64,000 bases of DNA, taken from Smithella sp. Its GTDB lineage: Bacteria; Desulfobacterota; Syntrophia; Syntrophales; Smithellaceae. The number at the start of each line of letters is the position of its first letter. The stretch's first letter is position 1. Shown here piece by piece: positions 1 to 9,644 of the stretch. The stretch lies in assembly GCA_007244375.1 (NCBI GenBank), contig SCVW01000025.1, forward strand, positions 124,001-188,000, in the 5' to 3' direction. Made by a program: the position numbers and the translations under genes. The notes under the pieces are model-generated. The model was not told the origin of the DNA and ran no database searches. It worked only from the letters and a program-made list of their open reading frames with translations.

Positions 1-1
1 A

Positions 2-517
2 TCCGTATCGTACGTGTTTCTTCAAGCGGACAAAGATGTATCCAATTTCGATTATCTGGAATGGGGAACAGGACTTCAATATCAAACTTCATTAAAATGG
101 TTTTCTTTTCTTGTTTACTATCAGCAGAGTTTTTCAAAAGTTGAGCCGGACAATTGGTTGCTTGAGCAAAAACCAAGTATTAACATGAACACTTCAACTA
201 TTCTTTGTAATTTCAAAATATCCAACCAGATCCGTTATGAATATAGATTTACACCGGATTGGAATGATTACAGAATAAAAAACTCTCTGGAAATATCCCG
301 GTCTGACATATTTTTTCAGCCTTATATAGGATGGGAGCTGTTCTATGAAAATCGCGATAAGGCTGTTATGCTCAACCGAATAAAATTCGGTGTAATTAAA
401 AATATTAGCAACAATGTTTCTTTAGGACTATATTATCGAATTGATTTTTCAAACATTGACCATCAATGGGAATGGACCAGACAACTCATTGGGCTACAAC
501 TTTCACTAAAATATTAA
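2..517 (+). CDS. DUF2490-like outer-membrane beta-barrel protein (C-terminal part)
   Basis: The reading frame is open to the left edge, so this is the last ~171 residues of a longer protein whose start lies outside the window; the GTG at 14 is probably internal. The sequence alternates polar and aromatic residues in short strands (for example QPYIGWELFYENRD and LGLYYRIDFS) and ends in an aromatic strand, SLKY, as expected for an outer-membrane beta barrel. The pattern of an R-N-R-like arginine-rich strand followed by 'PYIGWELFY' resembles DUF2490 proteins. It lies 18 nt upstream of the histidine kinase gene on the same strand, so the two may be cotranscribed. The role is unknown. Confidence 0.6.
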   Translation, partial: SVSYVFLQADKDVSNFDYLEWGTGLQYQTSLKWFSFLVYYQQSFSKVEPDNWLLEQKPSINMNTSTILCNFKISNQIRYEYRFTPDWNDYRIKNSLEISRSDIFFQPYIGWELFYENRDKAVMLNRIKFGVIKNISNNVSLGLYYRIDFSNIDHQWEWTRQLIGLQLSLKY

Positions 518-535
518 TGAAAGGATAATATAATT

Positions 536-2227
536 TTGCCTGGAATAAAAAACAAAAGTGTCATCAAACCCAATCTTGGCAGTCATTTTTTACAATGGTT
601 TATAATTACATTTCTCATTCTATGCTTTGGCATTCCCTTTGCACAGGCGAGTGATCAAATTGTAATGGTCGGCGTTTATGAAAACGCACCAAAGATTTTC
701 ACCTCCAAATCCGGCAAACCGGCTGGCATTTTTATCGATGTTATAGAAAATATCGCAAAAGCCGAAGGATGGAAGTTGAAATATGTGTCAGGCACGTGGA
801 CAGAAGGGCTGGACCGCCTGGAAAAAGGGGAAATCGACCTTATGCCTGATGTAGCCTACACGACGGAACGGGGGAAAATATATTCCTTTCACAAAGTACC
901 GATACTGTCCTCTTGGTACCTGGTATATGTTCCGAAAGGAAGTAATGTTCGTTCCATATTGGATCTGAATGGGAAACGTATTGTCGTACTCGAACGTTCT
1001 GTTCAGCAGGCAGCATTCGCCCAACTCAGCAAGGGTTTCGGGCTGGAAATTACCCTTATTGCAGTGCCGGATTACAAAACAATGTTTGAGAAGGTTGCCA
1101 AAGGAGAAGCGGATGCCGCTATAACAAATCGTTTTTACGGAACGAGACATGCAAAAATATTCGGACTTGAAGAAACTTCAGTTATTTTTGAACCATCCGA
1201 TCTTTTCTTCGCGGCAAAGAAGAATGATCCCAAACACTTGCTGGGTTATATTGATAACCACATCTCCGCTTTGAAAAAAGACACTCAGTCAGTTTATTAT
1301 GCATCGCTAAAAAAGTGGACAACCGAAGAGGTGCAATTCAAGTTTCCGGCATGGTTACAAATTCTTATACTTGCTGCATCCATAATTCTTATTATGAGTA
1401 TGGGAGGAAGTTTTGTTTTAAAGCACCAAGTCAATGAACGCACCAAGGAACTCAAACAAATAAATGAAGAAATGGAGCAACGCATCAAATTACGTACTGC
1501 GGAATTGGCAGAAGCCATGGATAAAGCTCAGGCAGCCGACCGGCTTAAATCGGCTTTTCTTGCCGCCATGTCTCATGAACTCCGCACACCTCTTAATTCG
1601 ATTATCGGTTTCACGGGAATGGTATTGCAGGGTCTTGCGGGTCCTTTAAACGAAGAACAAAAAAAACAACTGGGGATGGTCCGCAGCAGCGCCCGCCATT
1701 TGCTTGACCTAATCAATGATGTCCTGGATATTTCCAAGATAGAAGCAGGACAACTTACAATAATGTCGGAAGTATTTGATCTAAGAAAATCAATTGAAAA
1801 AACAGCGCAAATTATATCGCCCCTCGCCGAGAAAAAAAAACTTCTTCTCCGCTCTGAAATCGGAGGGGATATATCAGAAATGCGAGGAGATCAGCGAAGA
1901 GTGGAACAAATTATCATCAATCTCCTCAGCAACGCCGTGAAGTTTACGGAAAAAGGAGAAATTAATCTCAATTGTCATTCGGAAAATAATTTCATTATAA
2001 TTTCCGTAAAAGACACCGGTATTGGCATCAAACCGGAAAATCTTAAAATTATTTTTGAAGCTTTTCGCCAAGTGGACAGCGGCATTGCGAGGGTGCAGGA
2101 AGGAACAGGTTTGGGACTGAACATTTCCAAAAAACTGGTGGAAATGATGGGCGGTTCTATTCATGTGGAAAGCACGCCAGGAAAAGGATCAATATTTACG
2201 ATTATATTACCGAAAACAAAGGAGTAG
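536..2227 (+). CDS. Sensor histidine kinase with periplasmic SBP_bac_3-type ligand-binding domain
   Basis: A 563-residue membrane sensor kinase. Residues ~18-38 form a signal/TM segment, ~41-265 a type-3 solute-binding-protein (PBPb) domain with the typical 'KPAGIFIDVIENIAKAEGW' opening, ~274-296 a second TM, then a coiled coil, HisKA with His347 in AAMSHELRTPLN, and HATPase with N box (NLLSNAVKF), DTGIGI (G1) and GTGLGL (G2). It should bind an amino-acid-like or related small ligand outside the inner membrane and autophosphorylate inside; the ligand is unknown. No receiver domain is fused, and the single-domain receiver that starts 3 nt downstream is the obvious partner. The start is TTG, preceded by AAAGGA with ~10 nt spacing. 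Confidence 0.88.
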   Translation: MPGIKNKSVIKPNLGSHFLQWFIITFLILCFGIPFAQASDQIVMVGVYENAPKIFTSKSGKPAGIFIDVIENIAKAEGWKLKYVSGTWTEGLDRLEKGEIDLMPDVAYTTERGKIYSFHKVPILSSWYLVYVPKGSNVRSILDLNGKRIVVLERSVQQAAFAQLSKGFGLEITLIAVPDYKTMFEKVAKGEADAAITNRFYGTRHAKIFGLEETSVIFEPSDLFFAAKKNDPKHLLGYIDNHISALKKDTQSVYYASLKKWTTEEVQFKFPAWLQILILAASIILIMSMGGSFVLKHQVNERTKELKQINEEMEQRIKLRTAELAEAMDKAQAADRLKSAFLAAMSHELRTPLNSIIGFTGMVLQGLAGPLNEEQKKQLGMVRSSARHLLDLINDVLDISKIEAGQLTIMSEVFDLRKSIEKTAQIISPLAEKKKLLLRSEIGGDISEMRGDQRRVEQIIINLLSNAVKFTEKGEINLNCHSENNFIIISVKDTGIGIKPENLKIIFEAFRQVDSGIARVQEGTGLGLNISKKLVEMMGGSIHVESTPGKGSIFTIILPKTKE

Positions 2228-2230
2228 AAA

Positions 2231-2602
2231 ATGAATCCAATGGTTCTTGTAATTGAAGATAACGAACAAAACCTCTACCTGATGCGTTTCCTTCTGGAAA
2301 AAAACGGTTTCACCGTAGAAGAGGCAAAGGATGGAGAAAAAGGATTGGAAAGGGCAAGAGAGTTAAAACCGAATCTTATACTTCTTGACATTCAGCTTCC
2401 CAAAATGGACGGATACGCCGTGGCGCGTGAATTAAGAAAGAATAATGAACTTGCCGGCACACTCATTGTTGCCGTTACCTCCTATGCCATGGTCGGCGAC
2501 CGTGAACGGATACTTGCTGCAGGAGCAGACGGTTATATTGAGAAACCGATTGACCCGGAAAAGTTCATCGAACAAATAAAGGAGCTCATTCGTTTCGAAT
2601 AA
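2231..2602 (+). CDS. Single-domain response regulator (CheY/DivK-like receiver)
   Basis: A 123-residue receiver domain with no output domain. The acidic pair is in VIEDN, the phospho-acceptor is Asp53 in LILLDIQLPKMDG, the switch Thr/Ser is in AVTSYA, and the conserved Lys is Lys105 in YIEKPIDP. It starts 3 nt after the histidine kinase stop, with the SD (GGAG) inside the end of the kinase gene. It probably receives the phosphate from that kinase. The adjacent REC-PAS-HD-GYP gene suggests that the operon links a periplasmic signal to c-di-GMP turnover; a phosphorelay order is inference only. Confidence 0.9.
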   Translation: MNPMVLVIEDNEQNLYLMRFLLEKNGFTVEEAKDGEKGLERARELKPNLILLDIQLPKMDGYAVARELRKNNELAGTLIVAVTSYAMVGDRERILAAGADGYIEKPIDPEKFIEQIKELIRFE

Positions 2603-2636
2603 CATCATCAATATATTTTTGCATAAGGAGATCATT

Positions 2637-4118
2637 ATGGAAAAAATTCTTGTCGTCGATGATGATGAGCAAAATGTTTCATACCTGGAAACACTTTTAA
2701 AAGCTAATGGATTCCAGGTAACGACTGCCCGCAACGGCTCTAAAGCGCTGGACGCGGCAAGAGAAGATCCTCCACATTTAATTATAAGCGATATCCTCAT
2801 GCCTGTTATGGACGGCTTTATGCTCTGCAAAGAATGGAAAAGTGACGAGCGTTTAAAAAACATTCCTTTTGTATTTTATACGGCAACCTATACCGACCCC
2901 AAGGACGAAAAGCTGGCCATGGAAATGGGTGCCGACCTGTTTGTCATAAAACCTCAGGAACCGGATATTTTACTGAAACTAATTCAAGATTTTTTAACAA
3001 TGTTTAAATCAAAGTTAACAGAAAAAACACCGGAAGTGGAACTTTCCGAAGAAGCATTTATACAAGAGCATAATGAAGCATTATTCAGAAAATTAGAGAA
3101 AAAAATCCGCCAACTGGAAGAAGCAAATCAAATGATTAGAGAAAGTGAAACAAAATACCGTTCCGTTTTTGAAAATTCCATATCGGGCATCTATCGAACA
3201 ACGAAAGAGGGGCGATTTCTTACTCTAAATCCTGCTTTTTACCGTATGCTCGGGTACGGCTCGCAAGAAGAATTAAGATCGCTTGTCACCGATATTAACA
3301 CTCAACTTTATGTAGTCCCTCAAGATCGCGCTCGTCTTGTTGAATTGCTCGAAAAAAACAATTCTGTTCAAGGGTTTGAAACCAGATTTTATAAAAAGGA
3401 CCACAATATAATATGGGTCAAAGCCGACGTTTGGACTATCCGTGACGCCAATAACAATATTTTGTATTATGAAGGAATTGCCGAAGACATTACTGACCGC
3501 ATACAAAAAGAAAAAGAGCTTAAAACAAGCGCAGAAAAATTAAGAAGTGCTATGATGGGAACAATTCATGTTATGGCTACGATTGTTGAACATCGTGACC
3601 CATATACTGCCGGACATCAGCGAAGAGTATCCGAAATTTCTTCAGCAATAGCGAAAGAATTGGGATTATCACCCGGTCAGGTTGAAGGTGTTAAAATTGC
3701 CGGCTTAATCCATGACGTGGGCAAGATTTCTATCCCTACTGAAATATTGGTTAAACCGGGAAAACTGACGCCCACTGAAAGGCTTCTGGTGGAATCTCAT
3801 GCTGAAGCCAGCTATAATATTCTGAAAGACGTTGATTTTCCGTGGCCCATTCTTGATGCCGTGCACCAGCATCATGAAAGGATAAACGGTTCCGGATACC
3901 CTCAAGGTCTGGCGAATGAAAAAATAGTCCTGGAAGCGCGCATTCTTGCTATCGCCGATGTTGTTGAGGCCATGGCATCTCACCGACCTTACCGGCCGGC
4001 ACTGGGAATCGATATTGCGTTGGAAGAAATAGAAAAAAACAAAGGCATTCTTTATGATGAGAAGACAGCGAATGCATGTCTGACTCTTTTTCGAAAAAAG
4101 AACTATAAAATTTCGTAA
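2637..4118 (+). CDS. Response regulator REC-PAS-HD-GYP (c-di-GMP phosphodiesterase)
   Basis: A 493-residue protein. Residues 1-122 are a receiver (Asp52 in LIISDILMPVMDG), ~150-180 a coiled linker, ~180-290 a PAS/PAC domain (SVFENSISGIYRTT...GIAEDITDR), and ~310-493 an HD-GYP domain with HDVGK and HHERINGSGYP, the metal and signature motifs of c-di-GMP hydrolases. ATG 2637 is chosen because AAGGAG lies 7 nt before it; an upstream in-frame TTG at 2619 has no such site. It is the third gene of the kinase-receiver operon. Its HD-GYP half is very similar to the membrane HD-GYP protein at 18956, including the shared stretch MASHRPYRPALGID, so the two are paralogues. Confidence 0.9.
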   Translation: MEKILVVDDDEQNVSYLETLLKANGFQVTTARNGSKALDAAREDPPHLIISDILMPVMDGFMLCKEWKSDERLKNIPFVFYTATYTDPKDEKLAMEMGADLFVIKPQEPDILLKLIQDFLTMFKSKLTEKTPEVELSEEAFIQEHNEALFRKLEKKIRQLEEANQMIRESETKYRSVFENSISGIYRTTKEGRFLTLNPAFYRMLGYGSQEELRSLVTDINTQLYVVPQDRARLVELLEKNNSVQGFETRFYKKDHNIIWVKADVWTIRDANNNILYYEGIAEDITDRIQKEKELKTSAEKLRSAMMGTIHVMATIVEHRDPYTAGHQRRVSEISSAIAKELGLSPGQVEGVKIAGLIHDVGKISIPTEILVKPGKLTPTERLLVESHAEASYNILKDVDFPWPILDAVHQHHERINGSGYPQGLANEKIVLEARILAIADVVEAMASHRPYRPALGIDIALEEIEKNKGILYDEKTANACLTLFRKKNYKIS

Positions 4119-4143
4119 GCGGTAAAAAAGAATTTCAAAAAAA

Positions 4144-4187
4144 GCGGCACCCGGCATTCTCCGGTTTTACCTTTGATTTGGAATTGG
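4144..4187. repeat. Half copy of the window's MITE-like intergenic repeat
   Basis: The 44 bp between two convergent stop codons match the right end of the repeat at 51240-51389: a CCGGCATTC(T/G)CCGG hairpin followed by CTTTGATTT and GAATTGG. The other terminal repeat was not found, so this is a partial or decayed copy. It may now serve as spacer or terminator between the HD-GYP gene and the addA-like gene. Confidence 0.55.
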
Positions 4188-4189
4188 AA

Positions 4190-6976
4190 TTAAGTATCTA
4201 TGGATAATATAAAGTATTCGATTTCAGCCGACGGATAGAGCGTCTTCATGATTTTGGTGTAACGCCTGAGCTGTTCTTCGTATTTCTGCCTGAGCCCCCT
4301 CATCGAACCGGACTTGTAATCCATGATGGTTACAAGATTATTCGAAACAATCATTCTGTCCACGATGCCGAAATTTTCCTTGTCCGATATCTGCTGTTCT
4401 ATATAGAGTTTGCCCGGTCTGAACATGATCGGGGTAACATCGCTCCTTTGAACAAAGCGAATCGCCGTTTCATATTCTTCCTCATTCAGTTCTCCGGCCT
4501 GCGGCAGCGCGTCCTGATGAACAACCTTGGCCAACCACCGGTGCAAACGATCGCCTCTCATGATGCCCGCCTTGATATTGGCGGATACCAGCGCCGGATC
4601 AATTTCGCCGTATTTTTCCGGCTCATCATGATGTTTGTACGGCGCCTTGAATATTGTCACAGACGGCGTAGTTTCCGACTTACCGGACGACGTGCAGATT
4701 TCTCTTTTACTTCCGTCAGGGGCAAATCTCGCAAATGTATTGAGGACGGCCTGATGAACAGACTTATAGTTTTCATTGTTTTTCTTTGGCAGAAATACCG
4801 TCAATGTCCGGACAGCCCGTGTCGCGGCGACATAGAATACATTGGACTTTTCGCGGCGCAGCCGCGCCAGATTTGCTTTGCGCGCGACCATGATTTCTCC
4901 GGCCATTGCCGTCTTACTCGCACTTAAGAAATCTATCTCCTTGCTCGAAAACTGCACATGACACCTTTCCGATTCCAGATAAAAAGGCGACTCCCTCTCC
5001 TCCTCATTCCAGAACACAAAGACATGATTAAACTGGAGGCCTTTGGTTCCGTGAATGGTATCCACCTTGATATTGTCGCTGTCCTCCGCTTCCGGCACCT
5101 TGACGTTAAACCGGACGTCAAACATCCTTAGCAGAAAATCATCTACATCGGCACTGTTTTCGCTGAAAAACGCCTGCGCCTCCTCCTGCCATATATCCAG
5201 AATCGTCGCGGCAATCTTCCCGCGTAATTGTTCAATGGCGCAACTGACGGCCATTAATCCGAAAGGCCGGGGAAACTTTTGCACAAACTCCATCCGTATT
5301 TCTTCGATATTCCCATACAGGTTTTTCCACAATGGCGAGGCTGCCGCCGCGGCGACAAAGCTTTTCTTATCTTCTTTGGCCAGAACACCGGCGATGAAAA
5401 ACATGACCGCCACACCTTCGGGCGTCGAAAGAATCTGTCTCCCCTTCACCGCTGCCACGCCGATGCCGTTCTTCAAAAGTTCGGCTTCAATTTTCTGCAC
5501 ATGGTTATTTGTTAAAGCCAGCACCGCCATGTCTCCCCACAAACAGCCGTACTCGCCTTTTTTCTTCTTCAGATATTCGACGATCACGGTATAGAAATGA
5601 GCTTCCGACACGCCATCTTTTTCCAGTTCAACGCAATTCACCTCAGTGACACCTTCAAACGACGTAAATTTCTCCGGCGGTTTCTGCATCTCGTATTTTT
5701 CTTTTCCGTCAAAGAGATGGGCAACGAGTTCATTGAAAAAAGAAATCAGCAGCGGCGTGCTGCGATAATTGTATTCCAGAGAGCTTTCCGTGATTTCTCC
5801 GTTTTGGATGTATAGGCCTACGGCATTTTCCAGGGCTTCACGATCCGCGCCACGCCAACCGTAGATCATCTGTTTCCAATCGCCCACGGCAAAGAACGAC
5901 CTTTCGCCGCGCTCGCCCCGGCCGGACAAAATCTCATCAATCAGCGGCATCAATATTTCAATGTCGCCTTTGGACGTATCCTGAAATTCATCAATCAAAA
6001 GATGTTCCGTCCGGTCAAGGCCCAGCGAAAAGTAATTGCTCATGAGCCTCGGTCGCTCAGGCGATATCAGACCATCCAGTTCAAGAAGGCCGCGGCGCAC
6101 ATCGTGGAAAAAGATCAATCCTTTTTCGTTCTTGACCGAGGAAGCCGCTTCCAGATAAATCCCGCAGAGAAAAGCTACGGCCAGTTCGCGCAGCAGCGCT
6201 TTGTTGACAGCCAGATGTCCGGCGGTTTCCCGGTAATCCCGGAATATTTTGTTAAGTTCCGAATACGGTTTCTCGTTCCAGTTTATCTTTTTGCCAAGGC
6301 TTGTGTAATCTTCCAGATCGGCATAAGAGGCCACGCTCCTGGAAATAAAGTTGTTATAATCAGACAAAGCATCAATTACCCAGCTCTTTGTTCGCGCCGT
6401 TACCTGCTCCGCCATAGCATCAGCTTTTTCATAAAGAGATTTAAGCCTGTTTCTCAATACGCCGTTTTGTTTCATGATGTCATCAAGGTCATTGAGCCTT
6501 TCCATATCCAGCAGACATCGTTCATGAGTCCGTTCATCCCTCAGCGCATCCCAAAGCGCGTCGATATCCGTTCTCAATATTCTTGCCGCCATGAGAAGTT
6601 TATCGGCCTTGCCCTTCTGAATAACATCATCGCGGAAAAGAATTTCAATCTCACGTGATAATTCCATCTGCTGTTTCTCATCCGCGAGCTTCGGCGCGAA
6701 ACCCGCCGCGGCAAAAAGCCGGTAAAAGAATGAATCGATGGTGGAGTAGCCGACGCGTCCCGCTTCCATCACCAACCGCAGACGCTCCAGCAGCGGCTTT
6801 TCCTCTTGCCGGGATATTTTTTCCATGATCCGGGCACGCATCTCGGTCGTGGCGGCGCGGGTAAAGGTCAGCGCTGAGATGAATTTGCCGCCGATGAATA
6901 TGCGCTTGAACACTTCTTCGGTGAGCCTGGTTGTTTTTCCCGAACCTGCCGAGGCCTTTAGTAAAATACTTTTCAT
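4190..6976 (-). CDS. addA: AddA-like UvrD-family helicase-nuclease
   Basis: A 928-residue superfamily-1A helicase with a C-terminal PD-(D/E)XK nuclease. Visible motifs are Walker A ASAGSGKT (residues 8-15), Ia TFTRAATTEM, II LLIDEFQDTS (~325), III GDWKQMIYGWRGAD, IV YNYRST, V VDTIHGTKG (~640), VI FYVAATRA (~715), and the nuclease motif IMDYKSG (~885). With the AddB-like partner upstream it should process double-strand breaks for RecA loading, like AddAB/RexAB/RecBCD. It is shorter than typical AddA (~1200). Its ATG overlaps the stop of the upstream gene by one base (TAATG), indicating translational coupling. Confidence 0.88.
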   Translation of the reverse strand: MKSILLKASAGSGKTTRLTEEVFKRIFIGGKFISALTFTRAATTEMRARIMEKISRQEEKPLLERLRLVMEAGRVGYSTIDSFFYRLFAAAGFAPKLADEKQQMELSREIEILFRDDVIQKGKADKLLMAARILRTDIDALWDALRDERTHERCLLDMERLNDLDDIMKQNGVLRNRLKSLYEKADAMAEQVTARTKSWVIDALSDYNNFISRSVASYADLEDYTSLGKKINWNEKPYSELNKIFRDYRETAGHLAVNKALLRELAVAFLCGIYLEAASSVKNEKGLIFFHDVRRGLLELDGLISPERPRLMSNYFSLGLDRTEHLLIDEFQDTSKGDIEILMPLIDEILSGRGERGERSFFAVGDWKQMIYGWRGADREALENAVGLYIQNGEITESSLEYNYRSTPLLISFFNELVAHLFDGKEKYEMQKPPEKFTSFEGVTEVNCVELEKDGVSEAHFYTVIVEYLKKKKGEYGCLWGDMAVLALTNNHVQKIEAELLKNGIGVAAVKGRQILSTPEGVAVMFFIAGVLAKEDKKSFVAAAAASPLWKNLYGNIEEIRMEFVQKFPRPFGLMAVSCAIEQLRGKIAATILDIWQEEAQAFFSENSADVDDFLLRMFDVRFNVKVPEAEDSDNIKVDTIHGTKGLQFNHVFVFWNEEERESPFYLESERCHVQFSSKEIDFLSASKTAMAGEIMVARKANLARLRREKSNVFYVAATRAVRTLTVFLPKKNNENYKSVHQAVLNTFARFAPDGSKREICTSSGKSETTPSVTIFKAPYKHHDEPEKYGEIDPALVSANIKAGIMRGDRLHRWLAKVVHQDALPQAGELNEEEYETAIRFVQRSDVTPIMFRPGKLYIEQQISDKENFGIVDRMIVSNNLVTIMDYKSGSMRGLRQKYEEQLRRYTKIMKTLYPSAEIEYFILSIDT

Positions 6977-9360
6977 TACGTGTTCCCCCGGACAGTTTTA
7001 TAAAAATCTTCCCTGCCGCATAATGCCTGAAACTGACAGTATTCGCATTCCGAGCAGTTATGATCCGGCGCAAGTTCGCTACCGCCGATGATTGCGTCCA
7101 GTCTCTCTTTGATGGCCTGCATCAGTTCCCCGGCCTGCGCGATTTCCTTCTCTGGAAGTTCTATTTCCCGATCCCTTGTCGGCTCCTTCAGGAAATAAAA
7201 GCGAGCCCCCTGAGCATCTTTATTGAAATGCTGATAGATGATCAGTTGCGCGGCCGGATGCAGAATGCCTTTTTCTTTAAAGCGTTCCAGAACCGATGTT
7301 CTTTCCGAAAGATTGTACTTGCTTTTTTTGGAATATTTGAAATCAATCACCTCGGTACGTCCTGCGATGTTGGCAATTCTGTCCGAACGTCCGGTGATCT
7401 TATAACAACCGTCAATCATCCCCTCGAATTTCTTCTCGCAGCACAGAGCGTTGTCGGCAAAAACAAGACCTTGGCCGCTATCTTTCTCATCGGTGTATAT
7501 CTCCTGCAATAAAATTTTTGCATTGAGCATGTAGATATTAATGCCGTCGATGTCCCGGACTTCCGCGTTCCCGTTACTTTCCCAGAGCTCATCAAAAAGC
7601 TTTTCCCAGTCACCGAATCTTTCCTTCGGACCGGTCGAGAGCCGCTGCAGGAACCGATGAACAAAATCTCCCATGTGCATATTTATTTTTTCATCATCCT
7701 CCACAAATGAAGGCGGTTTAATTCCAATGATATATTGATGGTAGAACAGGAAAGGACAGGCCAGAAATTTGGTCAGGCTCGAATAGGAATACGTAAAATC
7801 CCGGAGCTTGTTTCTCAAATTATCGTCGAGGGTTATGGCAGTTTTTAACTTCTCCGGCTTCGCCGTTACGGATTCCTTGAACGCGATAGCTGTGATTGGT
7901 TTTCCGAATTCCTGAGCCAGCAGGCTCATGTAATAGCTCGGCGTTCGCTCCCTGATTTGATCGTTGACTCCGACGATTTTAATTTTTTCTCCCTGCGCCA
8001 GAATCTGCCGGAAAATCAAATCCTCATATTCGAACACGCTTCTGCGCAACTGCGGGACATGCACCGGATTGATGAAAGGTCCTTCGAAAGGCTGCGAAGG
8101 CATAATGCCGGCATCCAGAGAAAGGATCAATCCTCTGCTGAATTTCTCTCCCGAAACATGGCCGAAACCGACCACCTGCACCGGTGCCGATCTGCTGCCC
8201 GTGACGCGGAACTTTCTTGTTTCAATCAACATGTGCGCGGCATCGGCCAGATTGCGCCCCAGCCGCTCTTTCCAGAAATCAAGGAGAGTGGCAAAAGATA
8301 TGGCGGTCTCCAGCGCCTCGCATTCCTCACGCACGTAATTTTCTCTGTTTTGGGATAATTCCACTGCGCAGGCTGTGGCAAACTTTTTAAAATCCGGCGT
8401 GCGTCGTGACCGGCCGGCTTTTTCTGCTTCCGCAATCAGCCTTCTCCCTGCCGAGGTGGTCGAAAAAGGCAGCCAGACGGCAAGATTGACGGCATTGCCG
8501 AAAAACCGGAGAGACCTGTTCCAGAGCATCGGCGTGAGCGACTCGTCGAGCAGGAAAATCATCAACTGCTCCCTGCCCTTTCGCTCTTCCAGAAAACCGG
8601 AAACTTCCAGCGTGATCAAATCGGCCAGAGCATGAAGTCCGGTAAACGATACAAGCTCAATGCCCGCACCATCGGAGGGCGCAACCGTGCCGCCGAAGGA
8701 CAGAACAAGATTTTTTGCCGAATCGAACGGCAGTTTTTCCGTTCCGGACAAATCAGCACCGAACAGCGCCGCATCGATGAACAGCCTTTCTTTTTTGATC
8801 TTATGATAGAATCGCTCCGTTACCGGTGTTATCGCGGGAAGTCCGATAAACACTTCCTTTTCACCGGGCGTGACAGTTTCAAGCGCTGCCATCTCCAGCT
8901 CCGGCATGAAGAAATTTAATTCAGCCAGCCACTTCCGGAACGCCTGCGCAATTTCCAGATATTCCTCAAGCCTTGCCCATTCGTCGTCGGTAAAGCGTTC
9001 CGCCCCATAAATTGTATTTTTGCTGATTTTGTATTCCGTAAGTTTTGTAATAACAGGCAGAAGACTGACAGCACACCGGGCCGGGTATGGCTCATACGGG
9101 AATTTTTCCGCAATGAACCGGATAAAATAAAGCAACGTTTCATCGCCGGAAACGGGCTCAAGATTCAGTTTCTCGCTGCTGTTTCTGGTGATATAGAATT
9201 TAAGCCCCTCCACCCGGGAAAGTATCCCCCCTAGTTCGCTGTGAATAAGGTGCTGCACAGGATCAACAGCTCTGTCATTTGCACAAATTATTGTCCAACC
9301 GGAAAGGTCAGGATAGTCATGGCGAAGAAGCTCAATCAATTTTTCCGAATATTGCGACAT
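6976..9360 (-). CDS. addB: AddB-like nuclease subunit with probable Fe-S cluster
   Basis: A 794-residue protein coupled to the AddA-like gene. The C-terminal third is a PD-(D/E)XK nuclease of RecB type (GDFVHRFLQ, GRSDRIA, VIDFKYSKK at ~672). A cysteine in KFLACPFLFYH (~535) plus C-x2-C-x2-C-x5-C near the C-terminus (~770) is the AddB-type arrangement that holds a [4Fe-4S] cluster around the nuclease fold. The N-terminal half is divergent and shows no clear Walker A, as in AddB, where this part is an inactivated helicase fold used for Chi recognition. The protein is shorter than Firmicute AddB (~1150). SD support for the ATG is weak (GAGC). Confidence 0.82.
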   Translation of the reverse strand: MSQYSEKLIELLRHDYPDLSGWTIICANDRAVDPVQHLIHSELGGILSRVEGLKFYITRNSSEKLNLEPVSGDETLLYFIRFIAEKFPYEPYPARCAVSLLPVITKLTEYKISKNTIYGAERFTDDEWARLEEYLEIAQAFRKWLAELNFFMPELEMAALETVTPGEKEVFIGLPAITPVTERFYHKIKKERLFIDAALFGADLSGTEKLPFDSAKNLVLSFGGTVAPSDGAGIELVSFTGLHALADLITLEVSGFLEERKGREQLMIFLLDESLTPMLWNRSLRFFGNAVNLAVWLPFSTTSAGRRLIAEAEKAGRSRRTPDFKKFATACAVELSQNRENYVREECEALETAISFATLLDFWKERLGRNLADAAHMLIETRKFRVTGSRSAPVQVVGFGHVSGEKFSRGLILSLDAGIMPSQPFEGPFINPVHVPQLRRSVFEYEDLIFRQILAQGEKIKIVGVNDQIRERTPSYYMSLLAQEFGKPITAIAFKESVTAKPEKLKTAITLDDNLRNKLRDFTYSYSSLTKFLACPFLFYHQYIIGIKPPSFVEDDEKINMHMGDFVHRFLQRLSTGPKERFGDWEKLFDELWESNGNAEVRDIDGINIYMLNAKILLQEIYTDEKDSGQGLVFADNALCCEKKFEGMIDGCYKITGRSDRIANIAGRTEVIDFKYSKKSKYNLSERTSVLERFKEKGILHPAAQLIIYQHFNKDAQGARFYFLKEPTRDREIELPEKEIAQAGELMQAIKERLDAIIGGSELAPDHNCSECEYCQFQALCGREDFYKTVRGNT

Positions 9361-9404
9361 TCTATAGCTCTACGTTTATTGTCGATAAAAAGTTCATGTT
9401 CAAT

Positions 9405-9420
9405 GACTAGATTTCTAGTC
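9405..9420. promoter_or_regulatory. Perfect palindrome upstream of addB-like gene
   Basis: GACTAGA-TT-TCTAGTC is a perfect 7-bp inverted repeat with a 2-nt centre, 45 bp upstream of the addB-like ATG. Its size and position suit a dimeric repressor operator. No promoter boxes could be placed confidently, and no regulator is suggested. Confidence 0.35.
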
Positions 9421-9492
9421 TGCGTTACCATCAACATTTATGTCATTTCAAAGTCCCGCATGCGTGGGATCATAACTCCGTGATAATATTTA

Positions 9493-9574
9493 TGTCACTT
9501 CGACCGAAGGGAGAAGTCTTAATTATTATCATCTTAAGATTCCTCATCCCGACACATCTGGATTCGGAATGACA
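9493..9574. repeat. Intergenic palindromic repeat (TGTCA...TGACA ends)
   Basis: An imperfect palindrome. The outer arms TGTCACTTCG and CGGAATGACA pair, and the inner arms GAGAAGTCTTAA and TTAAGATTCCTC pair. This matches the widespread non-coding repeat type carrying 'TGTCATTCCGA...GAGGAATCT'. A further half-like piece (TATGTCATTTC, then a TCCCGCATGCGTGGGA hairpin) lies at ~9438-9475, so the element may be composite. It fills the gap between divergent genes; the rest of 9361-9644 shows no coding potential. Confidence 0.6.
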
Positions 9575-9644
9575 AGGTCAAAATTTAATAGCATAATTTT
9601 TAAAATATGGTAACAAGGAGAAAAATATTTTTTCTTAACCATTT

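Noticed and set aside
6002-6658. 218-codon open frame on the plus strand
   Set aside because: It is antisense to the AddA-like gene, whose helicase motifs are continuous across the same bases; composition is typical of a shadow frame.
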